The position numbers were made by a program, and so were the translations under genes. A model generated the notes under the pieces. The model ran no database searches. It was not told the origin of the DNA and saw only the letters and a list, made by a program, of their open reading frames with translations. From JBICHN01 sp043101845 (GTDB lineage Bacteria; Planctomycetota; Phycisphaerae; Phycisphaerales; UBA5793): a stretch of 64,000 nt of DNA. The stretch lies in NCBI GenBank assembly GCA_043101845.1, contig JBICHN010000011.1:1116001-1180000 (forward strand). The letters are read 5' to 3'. How positions within the stretch are numbered: position 1 is the first letter of the stretch; each line of letters starts with the position of its first letter. This document shows, piece by piece, positions 43,242-52,646 of this stretch.

Positions 43242-45041
43242 TCAATCCTCAGTTTCGAGGACGCTCATGAAGGCTTCCTGCGAGATGGAGACATTGCCGA
43301 CCATCTTCATCCGCTTCTTGCCTTCCTTCTGCTTCTCGAGCAGTTTGCGCTTGCGCGTCACATCGCCGCCGTAACACTTTGCGGTGACATTCTTGCGCAT
43401 CGCCTTGATCGACTCACGGGCGATGATCTTCCCGCCAATCGCCGCCTGGAGCGGGATTTCGAACTGGTGCCGGTCGATCTGCTTGCGGAGCCGCTGGAGA
43501 AGCGATCGGCCGCGCTGCTCGGCTTTGTCGCGGTGGCAGATGAAGCTGAGCGCTTCGACGGCGGCGCCGTTGACGAGGATCTGCACCCGCACGAGGTTGT
43601 CGGCGCGGTAGCCGACGAGTTCCCAGTCCATCGTGCCGAAGCCGCGCGTCATCGACTTCAGCTTGTCGTAGAAATCGAAGATGATCTCGGCGAGTGGCAG
43701 CTCATAGTCGAGAATCTGCCGCGTCTCGGAGAGAAATCGCTGGTTCTTGAAGACGCCTCGACGGTTTTCGCACAGCGCCATGAGATCGCCGATCGACTCG
43801 AGCGGGCAGATAATCTCGACCTTCACGATCGGTTCGCGAATCTCGGTGACATTGCTCAAATCCGGGAGGTCCGCCGGGTTGTTGATCGTCACGATCTTGC
43901 CGTCGCGCATCGCGATCTCGTAGGTCACGGTCGGTGGTGTCTGCACGATGTCGACGCCGCCCTCGCGTTCGAGTCGCTCCTGCACGATCGACATGTGCAG
44001 CATGCCGAGGAAGCCGCAGCGAAAACCGAAGCCGAGCGCATCGGAATGGTGCGGTTCATAGGTGAAGCTCGCGTCATTGAGATGCAACTTCGTGATCGCG
44101 TCGCGCAACACTTCGAAGTCGGCGCCCTTCCCACCGCTGCTCGATGGGTAGAACTCGCAGAAGACCATCCGCAGCGGCTCCTGATAGCCGGGCAGTGGCT
44201 TGTCCGCGGGATGCGCGTCGAGCGTGACCGTGTCGCCGATGCGCACATCGTCGAGGGTCTTGATCGACGCGATCAGGAAACCGACCTCGCCGTGGTTGAG
44301 TTTGTCGCATTTCACCGGCTTCGGCGTGTAGCGGCCGAGTTCGGTGATCGTCCAGGTGCGGCCGCTGCTCATCATGCGGATTCGATCGCCCACTTTGACC
44401 GAGCCGTCAAAGACGCGAATGTAGACGATGACGCCGCGGTACTCGTCGTACACGGAATCGAAGATGAGCGCCCGTGTCTCCTTCATGACCGGCTCGCGGG
44501 GCGGTGGGAATCGGTCGCAAATCGCGTCGAGCAGTTCGGACACACCCTCGCCGGTCTTCGCGGAACAGAAGATACAGTCGTCGGCGTCGAGACCGAGGCT
44601 CTGCTCGATCTCCATCGCGATCTCTTCGGGCCGCGCGCCCGGGAGGTCGATCTTGTTCACGGTCGGCAGGAGTTCGACATTGTTGTCCACCGCGAGATAG
44701 GCGTTCGCCACCGTCTGCGCCTGGACGCCCTGGGTCGAGTCGACGACGAGCAGTGCGCCTTCACACGCGGTAAGCGCCCGGCTCACCTCGTAGTGAAAGT
44801 CCACATGTCCGGGCGTGTCGATGAAATTGAGCTGGTACTGCTCGCCCTTGTGCTCGTGATAGACCGTGACCGCGGACGCCTTGATCGTGATGCCGCGTTC
44901 GCGCTCGATGTCCATGTCGTCGAGGAACTGGGCGCGTGACTCGCGGTCGGAGACGGCCTTCGTCGCCTGGAGCAGCCGGTCGGCCAGGGTGCTCTTACCG
45001 TGGTCGATATGAGCGATGATGGAGAAATTGCGGGTCTGCAC
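43242..45041 (-). CDS. lepA: Elongation factor 4 (LepA) GTPase
   Basis: LepA (599 aa) is a ribosome-associated translational GTPase that helps initiation and 30S biogenesis. The P-loop is IAHIDHGKSTLADRLL near the N-terminus, with the effector RERGITIKA, the DTPGHVDF motif and TVNKIDLP. The LepA-specific C-terminal domain is present (AAIGGKIIARESIKAMRKNV, ending KRMKMVGNVSISQEAF). Length matches the family (about 600). It is convergent with the preceding zinc-ribbon gene. Confidence 0.96.
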   Translation of the reverse strand: MQTRNFSIIAHIDHGKSTLADRLLQATKAVSDRESRAQFLDDMDIERERGITIKASAVTVYHEHKGEQYQLNFIDTPGHVDFHYEVSRALTACEGALLVVDSTQGVQAQTVANAYLAVDNNVELLPTVNKIDLPGARPEEIAMEIEQSLGLDADDCIFCSAKTGEGVSELLDAICDRFPPPREPVMKETRALIFDSVYDEYRGVIVYIRVFDGSVKVGDRIRMMSSGRTWTITELGRYTPKPVKCDKLNHGEVGFLIASIKTLDDVRIGDTVTLDAHPADKPLPGYQEPLRMVFCEFYPSSSGGKGADFEVLRDAITKLHLNDASFTYEPHHSDALGFGFRCGFLGMLHMSIVQERLEREGGVDIVQTPPTVTYEIAMRDGKIVTINNPADLPDLSNVTEIREPIVKVEIICPLESIGDLMALCENRRGVFKNQRFLSETRQILDYELPLAEIIFDFYDKLKSMTRGFGTMDWELVGYRADNLVRVQILVNGAAVEALSFICHRDKAEQRGRSLLQRLRKQIDRHQFEIPLQAAIGGKIIARESIKAMRKNVTAKCYGGDVTRKRKLLEKQKEGKKRMKMVGNVSISQEAFMSVLETED

Positions 45042-45121
45042 GGTCGTCCCTGAGTGTGCGGGCGGGGAGCCGGAATTGTAGGCCGTTCAAGGCTTCGGAC
45101 GCGGTCGGCGATCCGCCTTGT

Positions 45122-45625
45122 TCATCGCATCATGAGGTACGCGGCGGCGACGATGAGCAGGGGTGAGCCGATCATTGGGATGGCGATCGCGCCCCGCCAG
45201 ATTGACGGCAGCCGCGCCATCCACCTCCGGCGGGTCAACGCGAACGCAAAGAGCGCGAGGCATGCGATGAGCAGCGTCCCGAGACGGACGAGCACGATCC
45301 AGTGCGGGAGAATCGCCTGCGGCTGGAGCCCGGCCGCGACGAGCTGGGGAATCCGCGGGTCGGCGAGAACGCTCCCCGTCTGCATGATGATGGGGCTGAG
45401 CAGGCCGCCGGCCATGGCGACCGACGCGCCGGTCGCGAGCACCGAGCAGGTCCACCACCACGGGCGGACATCATCGGTGATCACCTCGAGCCGGATCCGC
45501 CCGCCGCACTCCGGACATCGCTCAGAGGACACGCCGCGAAGTGAGTAGCCGCAGAGGTCACAGGTCGCGTCGCTGTCGGCGAGGACGACGGTGATCGCCT
45601 CCCGGGTTGGATGAGCGTCGGCCAT
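45122..45625 (-). CDS. Small zinc-ribbon membrane protein
   Basis: From ATG 45625 the protein has 167 aa: the zinc ribbon CDLCGYSLRG...RCPECGGRI (about 22-46), then about four membrane helices (VLATGASVAMAGGLLS, a second near IPHWIVLV, a third LLIACLALFAFAL, and a last AIAIPMIGSPLLIVAAAYL). Its ribbon is like that of the 41820 gene, but the rest differs. It lies downstream of mutM on the same strand with a 29-base gap. Function is unknown. Confidence 0.7.
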   Translation of the reverse strand: MADAHPTREAITVVLADSDATCDLCGYSLRGVSSERCPECGGRIRLEVITDDVRPWWWTCSVLATGASVAMAGGLLSPIIMQTGSVLADPRIPQLVAAGLQPQAILPHWIVLVRLGTLLIACLALFAFALTRRRWMARLPSIWRGAIAIPMIGSPLLIVAAAYLMMR

Positions 45626-45654
45626 GAGCGCATCGTACCACAACGGCTCGCCTG

Positions 45655-46491
45655 CTAACGCTGAACGCTCGGAACCCACGCGGTGGTTCGCCCACCGACC
45701 GAAAGATGCTCAATCGCTTCTCCCCGAGTGGTGGTCGCGGAGCCATTGCGTCCCCACCGGTGGTGAAAGAGCCACGATCTGGGAAACTCTGACTTCACCG
45801 CATTGACCGCGACCGCCTTGCGTATGACACGACCGAGCGCCGTTCGCAACCGCCGCAATTCGTCGTTCTCGAGGTCAGACGCGCGCCGGCGCGGATCGAT
45901 CTTCGCCTGGTAGAGCGCTTCGTCGGCGATCCAGTTGCCGACCCCGGCCGCGAATCCCTGGTCGAGCAGCAACGCCTTGACGGGAGTCTTCCGGGAGTGC
46001 GCGAGTTCGATGAATCGTTTCGGCGATGGCATATCGAGGAGTGGATCGAACCCGAGCCGGCTGATGGGGGGCTCCTCGCGAGGCTCGTCACGCAACCGGA
46101 TTCGACCAAGCCGGCGAGCGTTCGTCATGACAAGTTCGCCGCCGTCGTCGGCGACGAAGTGAATCTTCGTGAACCTCGGAGGCCATCGCGAGTCCACCTT
46201 CTTCCCACTCGACGCGAGTTGAAGCGGCGCTTCGGCGGGGACCCTGAATCCACCGGTCATTCCAAAATGCAACAGCAGCGCCGGACCTTCATCGAATTCG
46301 AACCAGAGCTGCTTGCCGTGTCGATGCGCCTCGACCACCGTCCGCCCGCGGAGCCGGCGGGCGATCGTGCGCGGCGCCAGTTCATCGAAGACAATTCGGT
46401 CATCGGCCGCACGGACCGATTTGAGTGCGCGTCCCCTGAGCACACGCTCGGCGATGCGGCGGCCTCGCTCGACTTCGGGGAGTTCCGGCAT
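45655..46491 (-). CDS. mutM: Formamidopyrimidine-DNA glycosylase, zincless-finger type
   Basis: The 278-aa enzyme removes oxidised purines and nicks DNA. It begins with MPELPEVE (Pro2 is the catalytic amine, Glu3 the acid) and has the conserved Lys60 (HRHGKQLWFEF) and the H2TH motif GVGNWIADEALYQAKI. The C-terminal zinc finger of bacterial Fpg (four cysteines) is missing: instead the end reads WLFHHRWGRNG...HLSVGGRTTAWVPSVQ, like the zincless finger of plant and fungal Fpg and of NEIL1. The finger Arg is kept (Arg268). The gene follows a glycosyltransferase by 56 bases. Confidence 0.9.
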   Translation of the reverse strand: MPELPEVERGRRIAERVLRGRALKSVRAADDRIVFDELAPRTIARRLRGRTVVEAHRHGKQLWFEFDEGPALLLHFGMTGGFRVPAEAPLQLASSGKKVDSRWPPRFTKIHFVADDGGELVMTNARRLGRIRLRDEPREEPPISRLGFDPLLDMPSPKRFIELAHSRKTPVKALLLDQGFAAGVGNWIADEALYQAKIDPRRRASDLENDELRRLRTALGRVIRKAVAVNAVKSEFPRSWLFHHRWGRNGSATTTRGEAIEHLSVGGRTTAWVPSVQR

Positions 46492-46547
46492 TGGACGAAT
46501 CTCGGTGACTTCTGGAGTCGGCGCCCGATCGTAGGGGTGGCCGGGCG

Positions 46548-47762
46548 TCAGTCGCCGAGGAGTGCGTTGTAGATAACGGCGCGGGCGGCGGCGGTCGCTC
46601 GATGGTCGAACCGTCCGCGCAATCGCTCCCGCGCGGCGGTCCCCATGGATCGAAGCGCCACCGGATCGGCGAGCATGGAGTCTATTGTGTTCGCAAGTCG
46701 CGTGATGTCGCCGCTTGAGAGGCTTTCGCTCGATGGATGATCGATCAGCCGTCCGGTGACCCCGTCGACGATCGTGTCCGCGGTCAGGCCGACGCGCGTG
46801 GCGATGGACGGCGTCGACGCGGCCATGGCCTCGAGGAGCGTAAGCGGACCGGTCTCACTCCGACTCGCAATCACCGTAAACGCGGCGCGCTTGAGATACG
46901 GCGCGATGTCCGGCGCCCACGGTTCGATCCGGACGCGATCTTCTAGATCGAGTTCGGCGAGAAGCGCTTCGAGCTCGCGCTTCGCCGGACCCTGTCCGAG
47001 CAGCGCGAGTCTGGCTCCGCGTGACGACGCGTTCGACGCGGAGAAGGCCCGGATGACCCAAGGCCAGCGCTTGATGGCGACGAATCGACCGACGCCCAGG
47101 ATGAGGGGAACCTCGTCCGATCCGAGCCACGCGCGGAACGCCTCGGGGATTGACGCGGTACTCCGTTCGATCGGCCCGGGATCGAGCCCATTTGGTGAAA
47201 CGGACGCGCGCTCGCGCACGCCGGGGTCGAGGCTCGCCCGGACATGCTCGTGAATGCAGATGACCGCGTCGGTCCGCTTCATCGCGCGCCGTGTCATCGT
47301 CGACCAGAAGATTCGAGCCGGAAGACTCAACGCATGCTTCATCTCGAGCGACGCGTCGGCGTGAACGGTGCGCACGAGCTTGAACTCGACACGGCGCCGG
47401 GCGATCGACGCGTACGACTGGCCCAGCGGGTTGTGTGTATGCACGATCGCGGGCGCGATCGCCGCGAGATCACGGTGCAGTTTGCGAAATCGGTCGAGGG
47501 TTCGCAGGCCGCGTCCATTATTCGCGACCACGGTGTCGACTCCGAACTTCGCGAGTTCGCGTCCGGCGTCGCCGGGACCGAGCTGAATCGCGAGATGGCG
47601 CCATCCAGCCTCGCGCTGAGCCGGGAGCCACTGTCCGAGCGCGCTCGTGATACCGCCCGCCTCGCGTCCCATGAAGAGATGCAGGATGAGCGCCTCGCGC
47701 AGCGGCGGCGGGATGACGATCGGAGTCGATTCAACTGATTGGGCAGGCGCCGCGTCGGTCAT
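46548..47762 (-). CDS. Glycosyltransferase, GT4-like family
   Basis: The 404-aa protein (from ATG 47762) has two Rossmann-like halves: an acceptor-side half with AIVHTHNPLGQSYASI, then a donor-side half with VPLILGVGRFVAIKRWPWVIRAF and the GT4 signature region SRSETGPLTLLEAMAASTPSIAT. It probably adds a sugar in the polysaccharide made by this locus. It is the last clear biosynthetic gene of the operon on this strand. The start is not certain: an upstream TTG at 47810 overlaps the preceding gene, and no strong ribosome binding site is seen. Confidence 0.85.
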   Translation of the reverse strand: MTDAAPAQSVESTPIVIPPPLREALILHLFMGREAGGITSALGQWLPAQREAGWRHLAIQLGPGDAGRELAKFGVDTVVANNGRGLRTLDRFRKLHRDLAAIAPAIVHTHNPLGQSYASIARRRVEFKLVRTVHADASLEMKHALSLPARIFWSTMTRRAMKRTDAVICIHEHVRASLDPGVRERASVSPNGLDPGPIERSTASIPEAFRAWLGSDEVPLILGVGRFVAIKRWPWVIRAFSASNASSRGARLALLGQGPAKRELEALLAELDLEDRVRIEPWAPDIAPYLKRAAFTVIASRSETGPLTLLEAMAASTPSIATRVGLTADTIVDGVTGRLIDHPSSESLSSGDITRLANTIDSMLADPVALRSMGTAARERLRGRFDHRATAAARAVIYNALLGD

Positions 47763-47806
47763 GCCGTGTCCGTCATCGGCGGGTTCGGTGTCAACTCGTG
47801 ACACAA

Positions 47807-48610
47807 TCAACCGTGCCAGACAAGATGCAGCGGCGTGAGGTCGGCTTCGTCGATCTGCCGGCCGAATCGTTCGATGGGTCGCCGGTCCGCCTGTCCGCGG
47901 CGGGCGGAGACAACGAAACGATCGATCACCTTGGCGAGCGAGGAGACGGACATGGAGTCGTTCAGGTGCGGGAGCGACCAGACGATGCGCTGGTAGCGCT
48001 CACGAAGCGCCGCGTTGAGTTCATCGAGGCGACCGGAGTCGGCGAGTTGCGCGATGGCATATCCGTCGAGGTCGGATATCGCCTCGAGTCGTTCGAGCAC
48101 CGTGGTCAGCACGGTCGGCGCGGGCAGAGGTCGCCCGTCTTCGATGGCGCGGATGAGGTCGGCGATGGTGGGCGTCGTGCGACCGATCGGACGGCCGAGG
48201 TCACTCTTGCGTCCACCGATTTCGACGATAAGCGTGTGGTAATTCCATCGCGCCCAGGTCGTCGCCAGACCGACCGCCGTCATGCCCTGCCGGTTCCGTC
48301 GCCCCGACGCGGTCACGCCAATGGCGAGCGGCGTGCTCGTTCCGTTCTTCAGCGGCTTGAGTTCGGCGGCGATATCGGCGAATCGTCCAAGCGCGAACGC
48401 GTCGTCCGGCGCGAGCGCCATCTCGTACGCCCAGCGACCGAGCGTGGTCGATCGCGTAAGAGACGGAGGGGTGATCGCGGTTCGAGCCCGCCACTTCGGG
48501 ATCGGCGCAAGCTCGGTCGCGCGACGGCGCACGATCGCGCCCGCGGAGGAAGTCGCATCTACGACCGACTCAGCCCGACGCTCGATCGCCTTGCCCGGCT
48601 TCTCGCTCAT
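47807..48610 (-). CDS. BY-kinase-like ATPase lacking the P-loop (pseudokinase 1)
   Basis: The 267-aa protein has the fold pattern of CpsD/CapB bacterial tyrosine kinases, but with broken nucleotide motifs. Where Walker A (GxxxGKS/T) should be it has VTASGRRNRQGMTA (99-112) with no lysine. Walker A' reads TLIVEIGGRKSDLGRP with Glu for Asp, and the Walker B stretch is RIVWSLPHLND. There is no tyrosine cluster at the end (it ends LHLVWHG). It overlaps the copolymerase gene by 4 bases (ATGA), so coupling is likely. The protein at 51915-52640 is a paralogue with the same losses. Probably a non-catalytic partner of the copolymerase. Confidence 0.75.
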   Translation of the reverse strand: MSEKPGKAIERRAESVVDATSSAGAIVRRRATELAPIPKWRARTAITPPSLTRSTTLGRWAYEMALAPDDAFALGRFADIAAELKPLKNGTSTPLAIGVTASGRRNRQGMTAVGLATTWARWNYHTLIVEIGGRKSDLGRPIGRTTPTIADLIRAIEDGRPLPAPTVLTTVLERLEAISDLDGYAIAQLADSGRLDELNAALRERYQRIVWSLPHLNDSMSVSSLAKVIDRFVVSARRGQADRRPIERFGRQIDEADLTPLHLVWHG

Positions 48611-50262
48611 GTGGCGGCGCCCTTCGGACTCGTGAGCAGGCGACGCGACGATCGCGCCGGAAGAGCGCCGGCCATCTGAAGCGGGATGATCTCGCCGAGT
48701 TCCTCGAGCTGCCAGTCCGCAACGATTCGCCAGCGCCAGGCCGCAAGCAATGACGGAACGGCCGCGCCAAGAAGCAGCGAGAGCACGATGGTGGTCGTCA
48801 CATGCGCCGCGACATTCGGCGAGTCAGGACGATCGGTGTCTCGCACGCGGGGTGGCGCCAGCACGCGCAGAAGGTCGCCGTTCACCTCGCTTGTTCGCGC
48901 GGCTTCGAGACGCTCGCGCTCAGCCCGGATCTCCTTCACCTCGGTCGTCGCTTCGTCGAGCTCACGCGTGAGGCGCTCATTCGTACGAGCGAGATCAGAC
49001 GATTCCGCGAGGTCGCTGGAAAGACGCTCGATGATTTTCTCAAGTCCAACCTCACGAGCGGCGAGTTCATTGAGCAGACTGTCGAGCTGCATTCTCCGGC
49101 GCTGCATCTCCTGGTACTGCGGGTTCGGCCGCCGGATCGTCTGGACGACGGTTTTCTCTTCCTTGAGGTCAGCGAGTTCGCGACGCCGCTCGTCGATGCG
49201 ACCGCGCAACGCCTTCATTTCGGGATGTTCTTCGGTCAGCCGGCTCAGCTTCGAGGCGAATTCTTCCTCGAGTTGACCGATGACCGTCTCGAGCTCCCGG
49301 ATTCGCGGATTGTCCGTCTCCACGACCTCGCCCGTCGTATGCGTGGGTGTACCATCCATCTGACGGATGACGGACAACCGTCGCGCTTCGGCTTCGCGCA
49401 CCTCGGTCTCGAGGGCGTCGAGTTCACTCTGCCGCGTCGAGAGCTGCTCCTCGAGTTGGGCGGCGTATGCGGCGGGATCCTGCTGCGCGACGCGAGCTTC
49501 GAACTCGGCATAGTCCGAAGTCGCGCGGGCAAAGCGTTCTTCGGCGGCGTCCCATACGGGACGGCGCTCGTCAATGCGACGCTGCAGGCGTGTCCGCTCG
49601 GCGTCGATGAGCCGTCGCGCAACCTCATCCGCGAGCAGGTCCGGGGCGAGTTCGGCTCGCGTCGGACTCGAGGCCCACACGACAAGCTGGACCGTGCGGC
49701 CTTCGTCGGACGGTGTGACTTGCACATGAAGCGGGATGGATTCGACCTCGCGCTCCGAGCCCGCGACCCATGCGACGAAACTCGCCGGCGCGCTGGCGAT
49801 CGATCGCCACGCGCTGGCTACGACCGCACGGACGGGAGGCAGCCCGCGCTCCGCCGCGGACTCACCGGTGCGCTCGCCGAGTCGTTCGGCGACTGCGGCG
49901 CGAACGGTCGGAGCCGTGAGATACGACGCCATATCTTCCGGATGGGCGGCGGCGGTCCAGGTCGCGTTCAGGTTCTGATCATCATCGCCGCGCAGCACGA
50001 CGGGCGTTTCGACGCGCCACATCGGCGTCATTGACCACAAGCTTCCGAGGCCGATGAACCACACACCCGCCATGAGCGCGAAGGTGAGAATCGGCTGGGC
50101 GAGCATCGCGCGCATGATGAAGGCCGTGCCTCGTCGGAGCCACGGTCGTTGCCGGGGGCCGGGCGTCTTCTTCGCCTTGTCGGCGCCGCGCTCCGACGCC
50201 GCACTCGACGCGACGGGCGTCGGGCCGGGCAGGGTAGGCGGCTCGGTCGGGCGGTTCGTCAT
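48607..50262 (-). CDS. Polysaccharide copolymerase (Wzz/GumC-type), copy 1
   Basis: The 551-aa protein has a Pro/Ser-rich cytoplasmic start, a membrane helix (about 53-75), a large extracytoplasmic region with long coiled coils (roughly 210-450, for example RTRLQRRIDERRPVWDAAEE and ENERLTRELDEATTE-like blocks) and a second helix near residue 500 (TTIVLSLLLGAAVPSLLAAW). This is the layout of chain-length regulators. No kinase domain is fused; the pseudokinase is encoded just downstream. It belongs to the exopolysaccharide operon. Confidence 0.8.
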   Translation of the reverse strand: MTNRPTEPPTLPGPTPVASSAASERGADKAKKTPGPRQRPWLRRGTAFIMRAMLAQPILTFALMAGVWFIGLGSLWSMTPMWRVETPVVLRGDDDQNLNATWTAAAHPEDMASYLTAPTVRAAVAERLGERTGESAAERGLPPVRAVVASAWRSIASAPASFVAWVAGSEREVESIPLHVQVTPSDEGRTVQLVVWASSPTRAELAPDLLADEVARRLIDAERTRLQRRIDERRPVWDAAEERFARATSDYAEFEARVAQQDPAAYAAQLEEQLSTRQSELDALETEVREAEARRLSVIRQMDGTPTHTTGEVVETDNPRIRELETVIGQLEEEFASKLSRLTEEHPEMKALRGRIDERRRELADLKEEKTVVQTIRRPNPQYQEMQRRRMQLDSLLNELAAREVGLEKIIERLSSDLAESSDLARTNERLTRELDEATTEVKEIRAERERLEAARTSEVNGDLLRVLAPPRVRDTDRPDSPNVAAHVTTTIVLSLLLGAAVPSLLAAWRWRIVADWQLEELGEIIPLQMAGALPARSSRRLLTSPKGAAT

Positions 50263-50310
50263 CTTCGTTCTTCTCGTTCGATCGACTCTCGATCGATCAT
50301 CATCGGCCGA

Positions 50311-51864
50311 TCAGGACCCCGGCGGGTACATCGCGTTCTGCCTGGCCTCGAGGGCCTCGAGCCATCGGTAGCGATATCCGATCGTCATGAGGTCGCGCGA
50401 GCCGATGTCGGCCCGGCCCTGGGCCTCGAGGCGGTAGACATTGTACGCGGCGCCGCAGAGGCCGAACGCGAGGAAGTAGAGCTCGTTTTCGAGCACATTC
50501 GAGGTGCCGGCGAAGACGAAGAACCCGAAGATCACGCCGAAGATCGCCGCGGACTCGAATTTGAGTCGCCGGTCATGGGTTCCGAGCGCGGCGCACCCCG
50601 CAGAGATCGCCGCGAACAGATAGAGCAGGCAGTAGATGAACGCGCCCTGAACGCCGGACTCCTGGAGCATCTGCATGAAGCTGTTGAGTGGTCGAAGCGG
50701 GCGTCCGGAGGAGCCGATCGAGCGGTAGTACTCGTAGTTGATGCCCCACGAGTTCAAGCCCATCCCGGTGACCGGACGGTCCTCGTACATTTCCCAGCAC
50801 ATGTTCCACATCGCGGTGCGATAGTCGACGACACCCGCGGCCTGCGTCGGGTCGGCGATTCGATTCACCGCCACGCTCGTGTCCATGAGCAGGAGGCCAA
50901 TGACGCCGCCGACGAGTATGACGATACTGAGCGCGATCTTGGGCAACTTGTTTCGAATCGGGCAGAGCGTAAACACGACGCCGCAGCCCGCGACGAACGC
51001 GAGCACCCCGCCTCGGGCGCCCGTGCCGAGGATGTTGAACACGATGATCGCGATGGCGAAGGCGAGCAGCGCCTTCTGCCACCACTTGCGGTAATAGAAG
51101 AAATATCCGAACGCGATGACGCCCGGGAAGCTCTGTGCGACCGCGTAGAACGGTGGGTCGCCCGACGGACCGATGAATCGCACCTTCTGGCCGTACATCG
51201 GAGTCGTATTGAGTCGACCTTCGGGGTCGGGCGCCTTACCCATCATCTCAAGCACCGACCGGCCGGTGAACGCCTCACTCGTGGTGATGAGGGCGACGAT
51301 CGTCCCGCCGATGACAAGCCACAACATGCATTTGTGGAACACATCGCGGTCCGTGACTCCGATGACGATGAGCAGCAGCAGCACGGCGATATTGATGCGT
51401 CGCGAGATGAGCTGCATGCCCCATTCGGGAGCGAACGCGTACACCATGCCCATGTAGCTCACGAGCGCAAACGCGATCGCCGTAATGGGCAGGGGATCGA
51501 CGAGTCGCTCGTACCACCGCGGCAACTGGTTGTTCAGAATCGCCGTGATGAGATAGACGATCGTGAAACCGATCGCGACCTTGGTCGCGTTCAGACTCCC
51601 GGTCTCGCCGAACCCGAGCAACCGGTCGAAGAGAACGAGAAAGAAGATCGCGTAGAGCCCGAATCGCCAGTTCAAACCCATCACGATGATTGACGCGATG
51701 ACGAACATGATCGCGGCGGCGACGGCGATGGGGAAGATGTCGCTGTTCGAGCGTCCCATGAAGACGCCGAGGATGAACATGCACAGAAACACCGGCCCCA
51801 GGATGAAGAGGAAGAAGATCGCCTGGCGGCGACCGATACCCGGTGTTTGCGTCGTGAGCATCAT
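50311..51864 (-). CDS. O-antigen ligase/polymerase-like (Wzy-type) membrane protein
   Basis: The 517-aa protein is almost wholly hydrophobic with about 11-12 membrane helices, a feature of Wzy polymerases and WaaL ligases. A long loop between helices (about residues 340-400) carries the WzyC-like part MWNMCWEMYEDRPVTGMGL and NSWGINYEYY, as in the O-antigen ligase/polymerase family. It probably polymerises repeat units made by the nearby glycosyltransferases. It sits between the two copolymerase-pseudokinase pairs. No ligase or polymerase distinction is possible from this. Confidence 0.8.
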   Translation of the reverse strand: MMLTTQTPGIGRRQAIFFLFILGPVFLCMFILGVFMGRSNSDIFPIAVAAAIMFVIASIIVMGLNWRFGLYAIFFLVLFDRLLGFGETGSLNATKVAIGFTIVYLITAILNNQLPRWYERLVDPLPITAIAFALVSYMGMVYAFAPEWGMQLISRRINIAVLLLLIVIGVTDRDVFHKCMLWLVIGGTIVALITTSEAFTGRSVLEMMGKAPDPEGRLNTTPMYGQKVRFIGPSGDPPFYAVAQSFPGVIAFGYFFYYRKWWQKALLAFAIAIIVFNILGTGARGGVLAFVAGCGVVFTLCPIRNKLPKIALSIVILVGGVIGLLLMDTSVAVNRIADPTQAAGVVDYRTAMWNMCWEMYEDRPVTGMGLNSWGINYEYYRSIGSSGRPLRPLNSFMQMLQESGVQGAFIYCLLYLFAAISAGCAALGTHDRRLKFESAAIFGVIFGFFVFAGTSNVLENELYFLAFGLCGAAYNVYRLEAQGRADIGSRDLMTIGYRYRWLEALEARQNAMYPPGS

Positions 51865-51914
51865 GCCCGTGGTGTCGTCCGTGGAGCGGGGCGGCCGCTC
51901 GACTCAATGCCTCT

Positions 51915-52640
51915 CTACTCGTGCCAGATGACCTCGATCGGCCGCAGCCCCTGCACCATCGCGGTCTCGGCGAGTTCGCGGAGCGGGCCGCCACGGCTCT
52001 GGCCCGAAACGAGACTGACGACAAGGCGGTCGCTCAGGTCATCGAGCGCGAGGAACGGGAAGCCGCTGCTGATCGCCGGCGCTGCGAGCACGATGCGATC
52101 GTGCGTCTGCTTAAGTGACTCGATGAGCGCCTTGAGCTTGCCCGTCGAGAGCAGTCCCATGACATCGGCGTCACCCGCGGCGATGACTCCGCAATGCGGG
52201 AGTCTCGAATGGAGTCGCTGAATTCCGGTCACCGTTCCGCCACTCGCCGCGGTGTTGCACGCGCTCGAGAGGTCCGGACTTGTCCGCGCGATCGCGCCGC
52301 CAAGCGACTTTGATCCGCTGCCAAGTTCGATGAGGCAGGTCGACACGCCCCAACGGCCCCAAAGCGCCGCGAGCGTAATCGTGGTCAGCCCCATGCGGTG
52401 TCCAGGCTCAATGGCGCTCACCGCGACAGAGAACGCGCGACCCTGAGCCGCGTGATCCATCGCCGTGGCGAGCTCGCCGATCGTGCGGGCGACGCGCGCA
52501 TCCGCCGGAGCGCTGAGCATCTTCTCGAGGTGCGACCCGAGCGGGTGCGAACTGTTGAGCTGCGCCGGCGAGCCCGTGGCCCCGCCCCGGGCGCCGGTCG
52601 TTTCCGTATCGGTCATGATCGCACTGGGTTCGTTCGTCAT
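51915..52640 (-). CDS. BY-kinase-like ATPase lacking the P-loop (pseudokinase 2)
   Basis: The 241-aa protein is a paralogue of the product of 47807-48610. The P-loop position reads VSAIEPGHRMGLTT (74-87), again without the lysine, and Walker A' reads STCLIELGSGSKSLG (Glu for Asp). Walker B is DRIVLAAPAISS. Like its paralogue it ends in WHx (EVIWHE) and has no tyrosine tail. It follows copolymerase 2 by 6 bases, so each copolymerase has its own pseudokinase. Function is inferred to be binding and regulation without phosphorylation. Confidence 0.75.
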   Translation of the reverse strand: MTNEPSAIMTDTETTGARGGATGSPAQLNSSHPLGSHLEKMLSAPADARVARTIGELATAMDHAAQGRAFSVAVSAIEPGHRMGLTTITLAALWGRWGVSTCLIELGSGSKSLGGAIARTSPDLSSACNTAASGGTVTGIQRLHSRLPHCGVIAAGDADVMGLLSTGKLKALIESLKQTHDRIVLAAPAISSGFPFLALDDLSDRLVVSLVSGQSRGGPLRELAETAMVQGLRPIEVIWHE

Positions 52641-52646
52641 CGTGGA

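Noticed and set aside
43230..44939. A 569-codon plus-strand frame opposite lepA
   Set aside because: Antisense shadow of a highly conserved gene.
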